DNA of 64,000 nucleotides, from contig CP092870.1 of the NCBI GenBank assembly GCA_030710605.1, forward strand, positions 92,485,029 to 92,549,028. Direction: 5' to 3'. Source of the stretch: Cordylochernes scorpioides. Its lineage: Eukaryota > Arthropoda > Arachnida > Pseudoscorpiones > Chernetidae. Position numbers and translations under genes: made by a program. The notes beneath the pieces were generated by a model that was given only the letters and a program-made list of their open reading frames with translations, had not been told where the DNA came from and did no database searches. Position 1 is the first letter of the stretch. The number at the start of each line of letters is the position of its first letter. Shown here piece after piece: positions 10,566-21,749 of this stretch.

Positions 10566-12178
10566 GTTTTCCTTTGTATGTATATATTTTTAGTAATGTA
10601 TAATTCATATATATTGACTTATATGCAAGAGAATTTTATATGGTATTATTTTTAATCAGTGTTTGTGAGAGTGATGAACAATAGATTTTGATCATTCATG
10701 TGAATATATGATTAGTGTGCTTAAAAATATAACTAAATTTATTAATATAATGATGATGAATGCCTTGAATGTATCTATAGCTGGGTACTGCGCATTTTAA
10801 AGCGCATAGAAAAAAAGAGGTAGAAAAACTATGACCAAGACCAAAAATCATTTATTGTGGTAAAACTTTAATTAAATCTAGGACCCAGCTGTCTAGACCT
10901 AGCTGTCAATCTGGAAAAAGAACATATTTCTAGCTTATTTAATATTTGTAGTGAACGGAAAATTTCCTTAACTTGAGGATAAAATATAAACGTTTCAAAA
11001 TAACCCCAGAGAATCAAGTTTAATTTAACCAAATATTACATAGGCCTAGTGAAATTTCCCATTACTAAATAAAGTTAGAGTGAAAAGCTTGAATAAAGAT
11101 AAGTAACACATTGTTTAATAAAATATGATTATAAAAATGATTCAATTGAAAATTTGTTGAATGTGGTGAAAACCTTATGATCCAATGGAAACATAATTAA
11201 TGACAGTGGACTCTGGTGAAAAAAACAACTAATTTCCCAAAACAAGTGCGCTTCAATCTCCTAATTGAAGTATACAGATACATTTTATTGATAGTTAAAA
11301 ACCTAATTTAGCGATAAATTATAATTGATAAGGCTACAATACCAGAGGTATAGCACTTTCCTGAAAAATTGTATTTACAATAAAAAATGTTATTTTGAAG
11401 AGAGGCAGTTATTTATCCTTCCCTGGAACCTTTTTTTTGGGGGGGGGGGGGGGGTATTTTTGATATTATAATGAAGAAATAGAAAAAGTAAAACTTTGAG
11501 GTTAATTTAAAAGAGAGAAAATTAATCTAAATAGGTGTTTAGAATGATAAATATTATTCCTTTATGGATTTGAGTGTGTGTGTGCTTGTATGATTTCTTT
11601 AAAATATAAGAACCTCTTTCTCATCATTTTATCTTCAACCTGTTCATCTCTAAAATTGTTTCGAAGTAATTTACTTAAGAAGACTAGGTTCTGGTCAATA
11701 ATTTCACCCATTATCATAAATATTGCACTGATACAAGCAAAATTAAATATACTAGTAAATATCAATTATTAGGGAACTTTAGTTGAAAGAAACAGAACCA
11801 TATTTTAGGTGAAAAACTGGATGCTATATCTTAATTAAGGTAATATTTCGTTTTGAAAATGGAATAATTGCGAAAACAAGATATACAACTTTCATTATAC
11901 TTTTTAATAAGAGTATTAATTTGTAACTTTTAAGCTTAAAAATATTTTTTCTCATCAGTAAATAAGCGCTGATCGATACTACGCTGAATCTGTGTCAAAG
12001 ATAACAAAAAAGAACGAGGGATAGGTGAGAATATTTTTTGACTCCTTTTTATTTGCCTTCCAGCATTCACGGGAACAAGCAGTAACATATAAAGAACATT
12101 TCCAACACCACCATAAACAAAAGGGAGCCCAACTTCACTGCTGGCTAAATGGACTTCTTCTTTCCTTATTGGTCCTTT
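10566..12178. other. AT-rich intergenic stretch, nothing assigned
   Basis: AT-rich sequence with no coding frame I can support. A run of T followed by about 16 G occurs near 11,430-11,455. TGCGCATTTTAAAGCGCA near 10,790 is a small hairpin. Confidence 0.5.
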
Positions 12179-14064
12179 TGTTGGGGCACGTTTTTGTAAC
12201 CATACCCCAACAGAAGGCGTATGTATAATCAACATCAAATGGATACATTGGCTTCCCTCCCACATAGACTTATAGACCATTTTTTTGCCCAGAAACTTAG
12301 ACACTTGGTGACACCAGACTTCCATGCCGAAAGCTGATGCCTGGTGGAGAAGAAGACATCCAGAGACATCCGAGCTGGAAACTGTTGTTTCCTATGTACA
12401 TATATTCCCCTCATCAAAAATTTAGGTAGAGGTGACCAGAAGAAATGGAGAAGGAAGATTTCTAAAAGACTAAGCCTTATAAATATCCTTCCCGAAAAAA
12501 GGAAGCATCACATTACAGTCCAGGTAAAAGGGGCCTGGGTCGATTTTTAGCCAAGACGGGGGGCGATATATATACCGTCCCGAGAAAAGGGAGGATCGTA
12601 TTACAGCCCATGTGGAGGAGGCCTGGGGTCTGATGAAATTTTACACTATTGCCGTGGCTGTTTCTCTCTTTAGATTTTTTTTGTTTTGGTAATACTATAT
12701 GTTCTATTTTGATGGGAGAGGCCTGGGGCGTCTGTGAAATCGTATACTGGAGCCGTTGGCCATTTTGATTGGTGTTTCTTTCGGCGAATGAAAATGCCAG
12801 CCAATAGAAACTTTGGCGCGGCCAGCGAATGAAAACGGAGAGAGACAAGAATAAAAGAGGGTTTCTTTGCCAAAAGGCAGTTTGAATCTGAGTCGCTCAG
12901 TGAGAGGACAGTCTTCAGTCGGGAGACCAGACCTTTGCCGGCACTTTCGAGAAAAGGTAAGCCATTTGTCATTATGACTTAGCGCCCCCCCCCCCCTTTT
13001 TGTGTAGTAACCAACCTAGATTTCGCATGGGCCCTAAAGGGCTATAAAGTAACTTCAGGTCACCTCTATCTAAATTTTACTATGTAAATAGCATATCTCG
13101 TCAGTATAGACATGTTCCCAAATTTTAATTTATTTAAATAAATATCTAGAGAAATCTTCTTGTTTCCTCTCATACATATTTCATTCCTTTTGCTTTATGG
13201 TACTACCCCCCACACCTTAATTTCACAAATTGTACTAAATATAGAACTACCGACTCTGTTGGAATAGAGTTGTGTATTATATCTTTGCTATGATATATTG
13301 ACACAGCAACAGTCGCAAATTACGACTTTATTAGGGCTACTTTGAGGGTATCTATCTGTCAGGTTTTAGTAATGTTTGTACTTTTATGTGTTTCAGTGCG
13401 TTATTCCATCATATTTACCATTATACCATATTTTCTGATTCCTCGGGCTATTGTTACGCTGTTAGGAGGGTACGGCATGATGCAAACAGATTTGTATGTT
13501 TGACTATTGTTTGTGTTATTTGGGCTATAAAAATGCCTCAATATGAATCTATTTACAGTTGATCTGTAGAAATTATAGAGATCTGTTGCTATAATTTTCC
13601 TCTATGAAATAGCTCCCAGCGTCTTCAGTGGGTTGCTAAACCTCCAGAAGGAGTCTTTTATAGATTGCCCAATTTAATAACGATTTCATGGGTTGTCTTA
13701 TGAAATTGTATACTAGTGTCGTGGCTGTTTCCATCTTTAGACCTTTGTTCTGACAATATTATATGCTCGACCCCTGCTTTAGCTCAACTCTTAATCAATT
13801 ACAGAGTTTCCCCCCCCCCCTTTTTTTAAATTTTATTTATCCTGTTTGCACAAATTGCATTACATGTGATGATGTAAAGACATATGTCGATAGTGCATCA
13901 TTGACAGCTGTGCTTCTATTATACAACATTAAGGTCTTGCTGCGGGTTATATACATGGGGTTGTTGGCCTGAATTGCTATATATATATATACTTAAGTAA
14001 GGAAACTTTAATAAGTCACATCGTGTATCCTCCCTTTTCATCTATCCAAACCGGGAACGCAACA
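12179..14064 (+). repeat. Solo LTR of the large LTR family
   Basis: The stretch begins TGTTGGGGCACGTTTTTG and ends CCGGGAACGCAACA. It is flanked by a 4-bp duplication CTTT (12175-12178 and 14065-14068). It aligns by eye along much of its length with the two 1.7-kb LTRs at 30202-36448 and 43844-45524, sharing CATACCCCAACAGAAGGCG, GGGCCCTAAAGGGCTATAAAG and TTGCTGCGGGTTATATACAT. It is longer (1886 versus about 1685 bp) because of a divergent block around 13,200-13,640. No internal region lies next to it, so it is best read as a solo LTR left by recombination. It is clearly older than the pair downstream. Confidence 0.85.
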
Positions 14065-14810
14065 CTTTTACCTTCACCCCCTTCTCGATTTCTGAATGTA
14101 TGATGAATTGACCAAAAAGCACTGATGTTCAAATGGTATTGATATAAATTAGCCAACATATTTTGCCTTATCTTCAAATTTAATCCAAGTTCTTACACAA
14201 CCATTTTATTAAAATATATAGCAATGAATGAAATTAAAAGAAAGGAGAGAAATTAGAATGAGAACAAATAGGTAAATAACTAGGGAGTGTAACAAGAATG
14301 ATAAGAGAAACAATGATTATATTAATAGTGATAAGAGGAAGGTTTATGAAATTAATGCCCTACACATTTTTTGTGAGACAACTGAATACTCTAGCAAGAT
14401 TGTTTCTTCTGAAAACATTATCTAAATGTTTCTATCTTTAATAAAATTAAAAATGAAATTTCCAACGAAAAATAGGCCAAAAACTTTTTCTAGTCATTTA
14501 ATAGCTCTTAGTTTACATATCTACATTTTTTTTTATTTTTTGCAAAAATTGGAAACCTAAAAAAACTTGCCTAAAAAAAAAAAGAATTGATTTCTTCAAA
14601 TAAATATTTTTCAATCTTAAAATTTCATAAATACATCAAAACGAAAATCGCTTAAAATTAAAATCAATTTTTGACCCAACTTTTGCTTTTTCATAAATTA
14701 AATATATATTTTTTAAGAAAAATGGAAATATAAATATTTCCTATAAATGTCTTGTATCTGCTCAATTTCATTAAGTAGTAATATTGATCATATATATATT
14801 TATTTAAAAA

Positions 14811-14931
14811 GACATTGGAAAATATCCCGCATGAGTTTCTTTTTAAATGAAAAATCGAAATTTATTTTTAAGGAGAAATAACGACTATTTTTCATTTAAA
14901 AAGAAACTCATGCGGGATATTTTCCAATGTC
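14811..14931. repeat. 45-bp-arm perfect hairpin upstream of RPL7A
   Basis: Arms 14811-14855 and 14887-14931 are perfect reverse complements (GACATTGGAAAATATCCC at the outer end) around a 31-base loop. It lies about 270 bp before the RPL7A start codon. It is probably a foldback MITE; a regulatory role is not shown by sequence. Confidence 0.85.
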
Positions 14932-15202
14932 GTTTTACAATCATAAGCCACATTATATTGTATTATAAATTAACTCGTATAATATTTATTTAAAATTGAT
15001 ATATATTTTTAAATATCTTATTATTTTAATATTAAAAACATCGTATATATATATTTATATTATTTAATACCACAGATAATTTTTTTTGTCAGTGATATTT
15101 CTGACAATCATCATTAAGTAAAATTTAACACGTTTTCATTTCTCCTCGTTTCCTTCCTTTTTAAAACCACACTTTTAAGACCACTCTTTATATTATTCCA
15201 GG

Positions 15203-18200
15203 ATGGTTCAGAAGAAGGTAAATATATTTTTATTATTTTTTCTTTTTAATATTCTTATTCATATCAAACTCAGCTTTTAATTATATTAAAATCGGATATT
15301 TTAATCTTTAGAATCTAATATTAGTGAAATCGATCATACTCCACGTTTTATTCATAAAGTTAGAGTAAAAGAAAAAGTTCTATCTTAAAAGCTCTGCTGA
15401 ATATATTCCAATATATATATATATATATATATTTTTTTTACTCGACCCTATTGTTTAAATTTATTTTTTAAACTTTTTTATTTTTCAAACTTAATATCAA
15501 AGTTCTCCCATTTTTATGATTCTATCTGCTACCCAAAATAGCAATTTATTTATAATTTTAGTGCTATAAAAATTCTAAACAATTCTAACGAAATATTTCA
15601 GTTATACCTAATTTTCATTATTAGATATATTCTTTTTGAATGTATTTCTAAAATAAAAAAATTATGTAGTTATTTTATCAATATTTTTAGTTTGTAATGT
15701 CTTTAAAATTTATTTGCTGATGTATTTATTACGTATATGTTTTTGTTATGTTGGAGCTAAACTTGATCCAAAATTTTTAAAAATTACAAAAGAAAAAAGA
15801 AATTTGAAACAATAGTGGTATCATACCTTTTTAGATCTTTATCGTTTAGCATGTTGATGTAAGTTTTTTTTTTTAATACTTTCCCAGCATCCACACTCTT
15901 TCCATATATACATATAGCAAGTTTCTAATTAACATTGAGTATATCAAATTACACTAAAGGTATCAACCTTTCTTGGGTAAAAGTATCTTTTAAATATGAA
16001 AACAAGCCATATTTTGAGAATAATTGCTATTGCCAAAGTTTAATATTATTATAATGAACTAAAAATTGCTGAATCATATTTGAATAGTATTTGGTTTTTG
16101 ACAAAAATTCAAGAGCATTGGTAAAGTTAATAAAAATGATTTTAATCATTTTGTCATGCAAACTTTTTGTTTTTAAACTGACAAAAAGCGCCTTAGCAAA
16201 GCATGGCTGAAATGTACCTGGATAACAACTTGTAATGTTTTTAGCTAGTTTATAATTGTATGATTTCTTAATATTTAAGCCTTTTTTTTTAAATCAGCAA
16301 TTGTTTTACACTTGTAAGCTAAAAAGTGTTGCCACATTTGTCATTATATAAGGGATTCCCAATGTTTTGGCCATATACATTTCCTGCAGTGTATACTAAC
16401 TTTTTGCAATGAGGTGATAAAGCACAATTTGGATTATAGATTATAAATACAAGAAAAAAAAGACCTAATCCAAATAATTTATTAGTGTACATTAATTCTT
16501 TTGTCTGATGATGGTGACAATGCAGTTGCCGAAGCGTCGCACACCAATAAATTATTTGTATTAGGTCTTTATTTTCTTGTTTTATAACTTTTTGCAAAGT
16601 TCTAGTATTGTTAGTAGATGATAAACCACTTATCACTCTTGTGAACGATCCCATAAAGGCCTTAATTCTCAGTGAATTATTAAATATTTGTTGTAAATTT
16701 TGTTTTACCACCATATACTTTGCCATTGATTACACAAGGTAATAATCTATAATCCAAATTGTGCCTTTACATTTGCCATTCATTCTTTGTGAAAGTAGAA
16801 TCTAATGGTGTTTGGTTTCCAGCAAGCCAAGAAGGGGAAGAAGGTAGCCCCCGCTCCCCTGCTTTCCAAGAAGCAGAAAGACAAGAAACCTCCCAACCCC
16901 CTTATTGAGAAGCGGCCTAAGAACTATGGAATTGGTGTGTAATCCTTCACTGTAATTGAGGGAGGGCTTTTTGTCCTATGAACCTCAAAAGGTCCTTAAA
17001 ATAGACACTGGGGTAGGACAGACATGTCTCATGATCCCAGCTGTCTATGGCTGACGGTAAATTGGTGTGATCCTACCTGATTGTCCTTTTTTTATCAACC
17101 AAATGGTTGTTCCACAACCTTGTGTGTTAATATACCATTATCATTCAAGTAATTTTTTGCCAGATACCTAATAGTTTATACTATTAAATATATAGAGGAT
17201 GTGATGTTATAAAAAGGATGTGGAGCGATTGTTATCAACTTATCTTACCAAATTTTTCCTAAATTTATCTAAAATAGCATTATCCAAATCTACAACCTGA
17301 AAAAAAAAAATTCTCATAATATTATAATTTTAAACTTACTTTGTTCTTAAGATTTTAAGAATTTTTCACCATTTTAAGTAAACGTCACAATTCAAAATAT
17401 TCTGTCCACAATGATAAACTGCCAATTCTGACCTACATCAGACAAATACCCTCTAAAAGTAGATTTATTTATTTGACTAAATGACCACTGACAAGTTCCA
17501 CTGTATTGATATAGAATACAATTTGACCCTAGTCTAGGAATGTGGTAACCACAGTTGAATAATGCAGGATGGTATTGCAGGTCAGGATATCCAGCCCAAG
17601 CGTGACCTGACCAGGTATGTGAAGTGGCCACTTTACATCCAGAGACAGCGCAAGATGGCCATCCTCCGCAAGAGGATCAAGGTGCCACCTACCCTCAACC
17701 AGTTCACCAACACCCTGGACCGCCAGACGGCCACCCAGCTCTTCCGTCTGCTGGACAACTACCGCCCAGAGACCCGTGCTGCGGAGAAGGAGCGGCTCAA
17801 GAAGCGGGCTGAGGAAAAAGCAAAGACTGGAGAGGATAAGCCCACCAAGCGCCCCCTGGTGGTCCGTCACGGCTGCAACACCGTCTCCACTCTTATTGAG
17901 CAGAAGAAAGCCCAGCTGGTGGTGATTGCCCATGATGTTGACCCCGTTGAGCTGGTTGTGCACATCCCAGCCATCTGCCGTAAGATGGACATCCCCTACT
18001 GCATTGTCAAGAACAAGTCTCGTCTTGGCCGCGTGGTTCACCGCAAGACCACCACCTGCCTGGCCCTCACTGGAGTCAAGCCGTAAGTTGAACCTCCCTC
18101 TAACACAAACTATTGTTTACCCTCCGTGCCCTCCTATACTTGGGTGTATAGTAGCTTCGGATGGTGTGAGCAATCCAAAATGATGCTTTGAATTTCTTCA

Positions 18201-18482
18201 CTTGAACAATACCCATGAAACCAACATAGAAATACTGATAATTACTGCCGTAACTGCAGTGTGAGATGTATTAGAGGCCAGGTTGTACAATGTGTGATGT
18301 GCAGAGAGGACCGTAGCGCCCTGTCTAAGCTGGTGGACGCCATGAGGACCAACTACAATGAGAGACATGATGAGATCCGTCGCCACTGGGGTGGTGGCAT
18401 CATGGGAGCCAAGTCCCAGGCTCGCAAGGCCAAACTGGAGAAGATCAAAGCCAGGGAGCTGGCACAGAGGGCCACTGTTTAA
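15203..18482 (+). CDS. RPL7A: Ribosomal protein eL8 (RPL7A), four coding exons
   Basis: eL8 is a structural protein of the large cytosolic ribosomal subunit. Coding exons are 15203-15217, 16823-16934, 17581-18082 and 18305-18482. They join to 807 nt, 268 codons plus stop, close to the human 266 residues. Every intron has GT and AG ends. Exon 1 encodes only MVQKK. Exon 2 is the basic N-terminal extension ending KRPKNYGIG. Exon 3 begins [16 protein letters not shown] and contains the L7Ae/L30e/S12e/Gadd45 RNA-binding domain ([44 protein letters not shown]). Exon 4 has [19 protein letters not shown]. The exons are far GC-richer than the introns. A pyrimidine-rich tract at about 15,140-15,165 could be the 5' TOP start. 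The bases before ATG (TATTATTCCAG) look like an acceptor, so an extra non-coding exon is possible. Confidence 0.96.
16420..16765. repeat. Foldback element in RPL7A intron 1, degenerate hammerhead-like core
   Basis: The left arm (GCACAATTTGGATTATAG, then AAGACCTAATCCAAATAA) is mirrored on the right (TTATTTGTATTAGGTCTT, and further on AATCCAAATTGTGC at about 16,760). On the plus strand 16505-16537 reads CTGATGA, T, a G-T-rich stem II with an ATGC loop, then GAAG-CGTC. The hammerhead GAAA has become GAAG and stem II has wobble pairs, so I judge this copy inactive. It belongs to the family seen intact at 55368, 59419 and 61592. Confidence 0.6.
18172..18245 (+). ncRNA. SNORD36: C/D box snoRNA, U36 type, in RPL7A intron 3
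   Basis: The short intron 18083-18304 contains box C-like ATGATGC (18180-18186) and box D CTGA (18235-18238). The guide GAATTTCTTCAC (18190-18201) lies directly before a D'-like TTGA (18202-18205). The guide is complementary to the conserved 28S segment GTGAAGAAATTC. By the N+5 rule it points to the second A of GTGAAG. Vertebrate RPL7A introns host U36 and U24 snoRNAs, so host and guide agree. The terminal stem is weak and box C deviates at its last base. I did not find a U24-like RNA in the other introns. Confidence 0.72.
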
Positions 18483-18487
18483 ATAAA
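18482..18487 (+). promoter_or_regulatory. RPL7A polyadenylation signal
   Basis: AATAAA overlaps the TAA stop codon (18480-18482) by one base, leaving an extremely short 3' UTR, common for ribosomal protein mRNAs. Confidence 0.75.
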
Positions 18488-18579
18488 CATGCTGGGATAC
18501 CCCACAATCTCTTGATGTCTGTTGTATCTTGCTTGATCCTTGTTGCCTATTTGTCTAATCTTGAGTCCTCCAATCTGTT

Positions 18580-18640
18580 GTTGTTTCTTATCCCCTTGTG
18601 CAAAGATTACACGAATTCCATGAGTTCATGATCTCATGGA
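18580..18640 (-). repeat. 3' end of a LINE (same family as 20414-21191)
   Basis: (GTT)n followed by TCTTATCCCCTTGTG and GATTACACGAATTCCA matches the terminal bases of the LINE at 20,414. It is a strongly 5'-truncated minus-strand copy just downstream of RPL7A. Confidence 0.6.
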
Positions 18641-19062
18641 AAGGGGTATAGGGGTGCAGCTTTCGTTGATCATTGCACCATGATCCAGGCACACTTTGAA
18701 GTCCTCCTATCTTGTGAATTGTACCATCAACCAACTGCAGGAATTATGATCACATCAGATAGAGGAGAGTAGACACTATGTCCTGATAGTTGGTAATCTA
18801 TGGATACACTCTAGGAGCCTGGGTTATCTTTGTTAGTGATGTTTTGCTCATTGCGAAAAATCTGAAGGTATAGAACCTATTTTCTTTTTATAGCTAGATT
18901 TATTGCAAAGACCAACCAAAATGCCATCATACCATGAAATGTTTTAAGAGAAGATAACATTGTACCAATACCATATATGAATGCTTCTACTAAAGTAACA
19001 TTACCATAATTTATTCCTGTGGACGTTGGTACAATATATTTAAACCACCCTGTATTATGATA

Positions 19063-19190
19063 GGCACAATTTAGATTATAAACACAAGGTAATAAGACCA
19101 AATAAATAAATAGTGTGTGACCTTTCGGTAACAACGCTGTTACCAAAATGTCACTAATTTATTTATTTGGATTTGCTCTTATTACCTTGC
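19063..19190. repeat. Collapsed copy of the hammerhead foldback family
   Basis: GGCACAATTTAGATTATAAACACAAGG...AGACCAAATAAATAAATAGTGTGTGAC is mirrored by GTCACTAATTTATTTATTTGG...CTTATTACCTTG. The centre is CGGTAACA-ACGC-TGTTACC, the stem II hairpin alone. The CUGANGA halves have been lost, apparently by deletion between the two arms. Confidence 0.6.
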
Positions 19191-19329
19191 GAACCTATAT
19201 TAATGACTAACTCCTATCCAAAAAATAACTGGTGAGGAGCCACAATTAGAATCATAGGTCGATTTGGTTATTGGAAACTTATCATTTTTCAACTTTGTAG
19301 TAAACCATTTTAGTTTCTTGCTTCAGTAA

Positions 19330-20018
19330 TCCCTATATATATATATATATATAAAAGTCAGTGTATGTATGTGTTTGTTCCTATGTCGGCTATACATGTC
19401 CACAATACGTAAATAATCCGACTGAAAATTTAACAGTATATAGGTATTCAGGTCTCTATCCCAAATATTCTTCGAGTTATTTGCAAATTGTGTTGCAAAT
19501 TTGCCTTTTCGCTCGCAAACAGTGCCTCTAGCGATGAAGATGGGAGGTAATTTCAGCTGACCTAATGTACATGTAAAATGTGTTTTGACAGGACATAGAG
19601 AAAAATCTGGAAAATATATTTATCTGATTTTTAGCCAATAAAAAATAAAATTGACAGTTTCTGGGCAAAAACAGTTGTTTTTTTAGTCAGAAAATAATTA
19701 TGACAATATTGCTGTATCATGTTTGATTATCAGATACAAAATTATATCTGGAAAAATTCAAAAAGCTGAAACCACGGGTGAAGCCAGTTCATTTTTAGTA
19801 TGCAGGAACAAAATTCTAACAGAAAAACATTCATTCGAGCAGAAGACACAAGCCAGATCATCTCTTTATAAAAATATCGCTTCTCAGACACAAAGTTTGG
19901 AACGGTACGTTTCATAAGAGTGACATCCACGGCGCCAATTATTAATTGTAACGAATAGTATTTGAATAAAAACATTTAATCGGGTAAAACCTGGGCGTTG
20001 CCCGGGTCATTCTGCTAG
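19330..20018 (+). mobile_element. Non-autonomous Helitron
   Basis: The stretch starts TCCCTATATATATA after an A and ends CTGCTAG before a T, the A|T insertion site of Helitrons. The 3'-terminal hairpin CCTGGGCGTTGCCCGGG precedes CTAG by about 8 bases. There is no target duplication, as expected. At 689 bp it has no coding capacity for Rep/helicase. Its subterminal blocks (CGAGTTATTTGCAAAT, GCGCCAATTATTAATTG) are shared with the other Helitron copies in the window. Confidence 0.8.
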
Positions 20019-20172
20019 TAGTATATAATGTAGTACTAGGACATCTTTTTTATCTGCTCCATTACTATTTGCATAACACATACTTGTGATATCTATACTT
20101 TGAAGTATTCTATGTATATTATATATATGCAAAAATGTATATATTTTTCAACATTCAAATATAAGATCAGAA

Positions 20173-20194
20173 TGATAAAGCACAATTTGGATTG
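20173..20194. repeat. Left half of a foldback copy split by a Helitron
   Basis: AAAGCACAATTTGGATT is the family's outer arm. It continues on the other side of the Helitron at 21,419 with TTTATAAACACAAGG. Confidence 0.5.
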
Positions 20195-21418
20195 TCCCTA
20201 TATACATAAAAGTCAGTGTTTGTCAACTATACACGTCCACAATACGTAACTAATCTGACTGAGATTTTAACAGTATATATAGTAGGATCTGGAAAAACTT
20301 TAGTGAAAATTTCAGGTCTCTAGCCTGGATATTCTTCAAGTTATTTGCAAATTTTGCTCGCAAGCAGCGCCTTTTAGCTGTGAAGATGGGAGGTAACATC
20401 AGCTGACCTAATGTTGTTGTTGTTGTTGTTTCTTATCCCCTTGTGTAAAGATTACACGAATTCCAAAGTTCATGCTCCTCGAGCTGTTTTATGATGAGCA
20501 GCGGCCTCTCCCAAAGGTCCTGTTTAGTGCATCTAATGCAAGCCAAAATGTGATCTGGAGCTGCAGGTGCCAAGCTATATTTTGGGCAAGTGGGGTAGAT
20601 TTTGTTATTATTTTCTATCTTCAATGGCTTGAGATGGCCTGTTCTAAATCTTGTTAGTGTTGTTTGATGCTGTCTATTTCTGATGTTCAGAGCTCCTCCT
20701 GGGTTCAATCCACTGTACCAACTGTGCTTAGGTGGGATCCTCCAGTTCTTGTTTATTTTTGTTTTGACTACTGTTTCTATTTCTTTAAAAGTAAGTTTAT
20801 TTTTCTGTGGCAAGGGTTCTTTTGTGCCTTTTTTCGCTAGCACATCAGCAGCTTCATTGCCTTCAATTCCAACATGCGAGGGTATCCATTGAAGGTGAAT
20901 TTTTGAGGTTTTTGAGAGTTTTTGGAGATAGCCAATTATGTTCCTGCTTACTTTGTCTCTGAGTTCCCCTGTGTGACTCAAGTGTTGTATGGCACTTCTA
21001 CTATCAGTAAGAATCCAGATATCTTGATAATTAGTATTTCTGATGGATTTTAAGGCTTCATAGATGGCTATAAGTTCTGATCTGAAGACTGAGCAAAAAT
21101 CTGGGTTTCTTCTGTTCATTTTTTCAATGCTATTTGTGGTTTTGATGAGACAGCCACTGCCAGTGTGTCCTAGCTCGTCTCTGCTTCCATGAGCTGACCT
21201 AATGTACATGTAAAATGTGTTTTTCTCTACACTTCCAATGCAATTTTCAAATATAGTGAAAATTTACATTTTTTATATTTTAAAAACATACAAAGTTTGG
21301 AGCGGGACGTTTCACAAGAGTGACATCCATAATGCCAATTTATAATTGTAACGAATAGTATTTAAATAAAAACATATAATCTGGTAAAACCCAGGCATTG
21401 CGCAGGTCTTTCGGCTAG
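20195..21418 (+). mobile_element. Non-autonomous Helitron, split by a LINE
   Basis: It begins TCCCTATATACATAAAAG and ends CGGCTAG before a T, with the subterminal palindrome degraded (CCCAGGCATTGCGCAGG). Without the LINE at 20414-21191 it is about 440 bp. It shares CGTCCACAATACGTAA and GCTGACCTAATGTACATG with the Helitron at 19,330. Confidence 0.75.
20414..21191 (-). pseudogene. 5'-truncated LINE carrying an RNase H domain
   Basis: On the minus strand the frame (20433-21191) begins inside an RNase HI domain: RSELIAIYEALKSI, then ILTDSRSAIQHL and IPSHVGIEGNEAADVLAKKG, the catalytic acidic motifs of LINE RNase H. It then continues with DHILACIRC and IIKQLEEHELWNSC at the C-terminus. RNase H after RT is typical of I-type LINE clades. 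The 3' tail is (AAC)n on the minus strand. A 13-bp duplication AGCTGACCTAATG (20401-20413 and 21192-21204) flanks it. The RT and upstream parts are absent. The frame present is unbroken. Confidence 0.85.
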
Positions 21419-21502
21419 TAGTTTATAAACACAAGGTAATTAGACTAAATCCAAATAAATGAAGAGTGTATGATATTTGGATTTGGTCTTTTTACCTTAT
21501 GA
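21419..21502. repeat. Right half of the split foldback copy
   Basis: TTTATAAACACAAGGTAATTAGAC...AAATGAAGAGTGTATGATATTTGG ATTTGGTCTTTTTACCTTATG is the family's arm pair without the hammerhead-like centre. Confidence 0.45.
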
Positions 21503-21569
21503 GTATAACTGAATAGTTTATTATGTTTTGAAAATAGAGCAATCCATATTTAAATCTTCAGATAATAAA

Positions 21570-21715
21570 AAGGCATATATTGGATTGAATAAGAGATTTA
21601 TTTGCCTATATTTTAGTTGGTCTTTTTACCAGTTTTGCTACCAATACGCTTCACCTAGCAAGGTGGTTCAGCCCAATTTTAGCCCTTATTCAATCCAATA
21701 TATATATTTAAGTTT
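21570..21715. repeat. Foldback MITE
   Basis: CATATATTGGATTGAATAAGAG near 21,572 is mirrored by CTTATTCAATCCAATATAT near 21,690. About 90 bases lie between the arms. Confidence 0.5.
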
Positions 21716-21749
21716 ATAATGTATAAAAGTAAACAATTGTGATATATTG

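Noticed and set aside
16935-17580. A second snoRNA (U24-like) in RPL7A intron 2
   Set aside because: GTGATGTT and a distant CTGA occur, but spacing is about 100 nt and no rRNA-complementary guide is evident.
17529-18041. 170-codon minus-strand ORF over RPL7A exon 3
   Set aside because: Shadow of the GC-rich RPL7A coding exon on the other strand.
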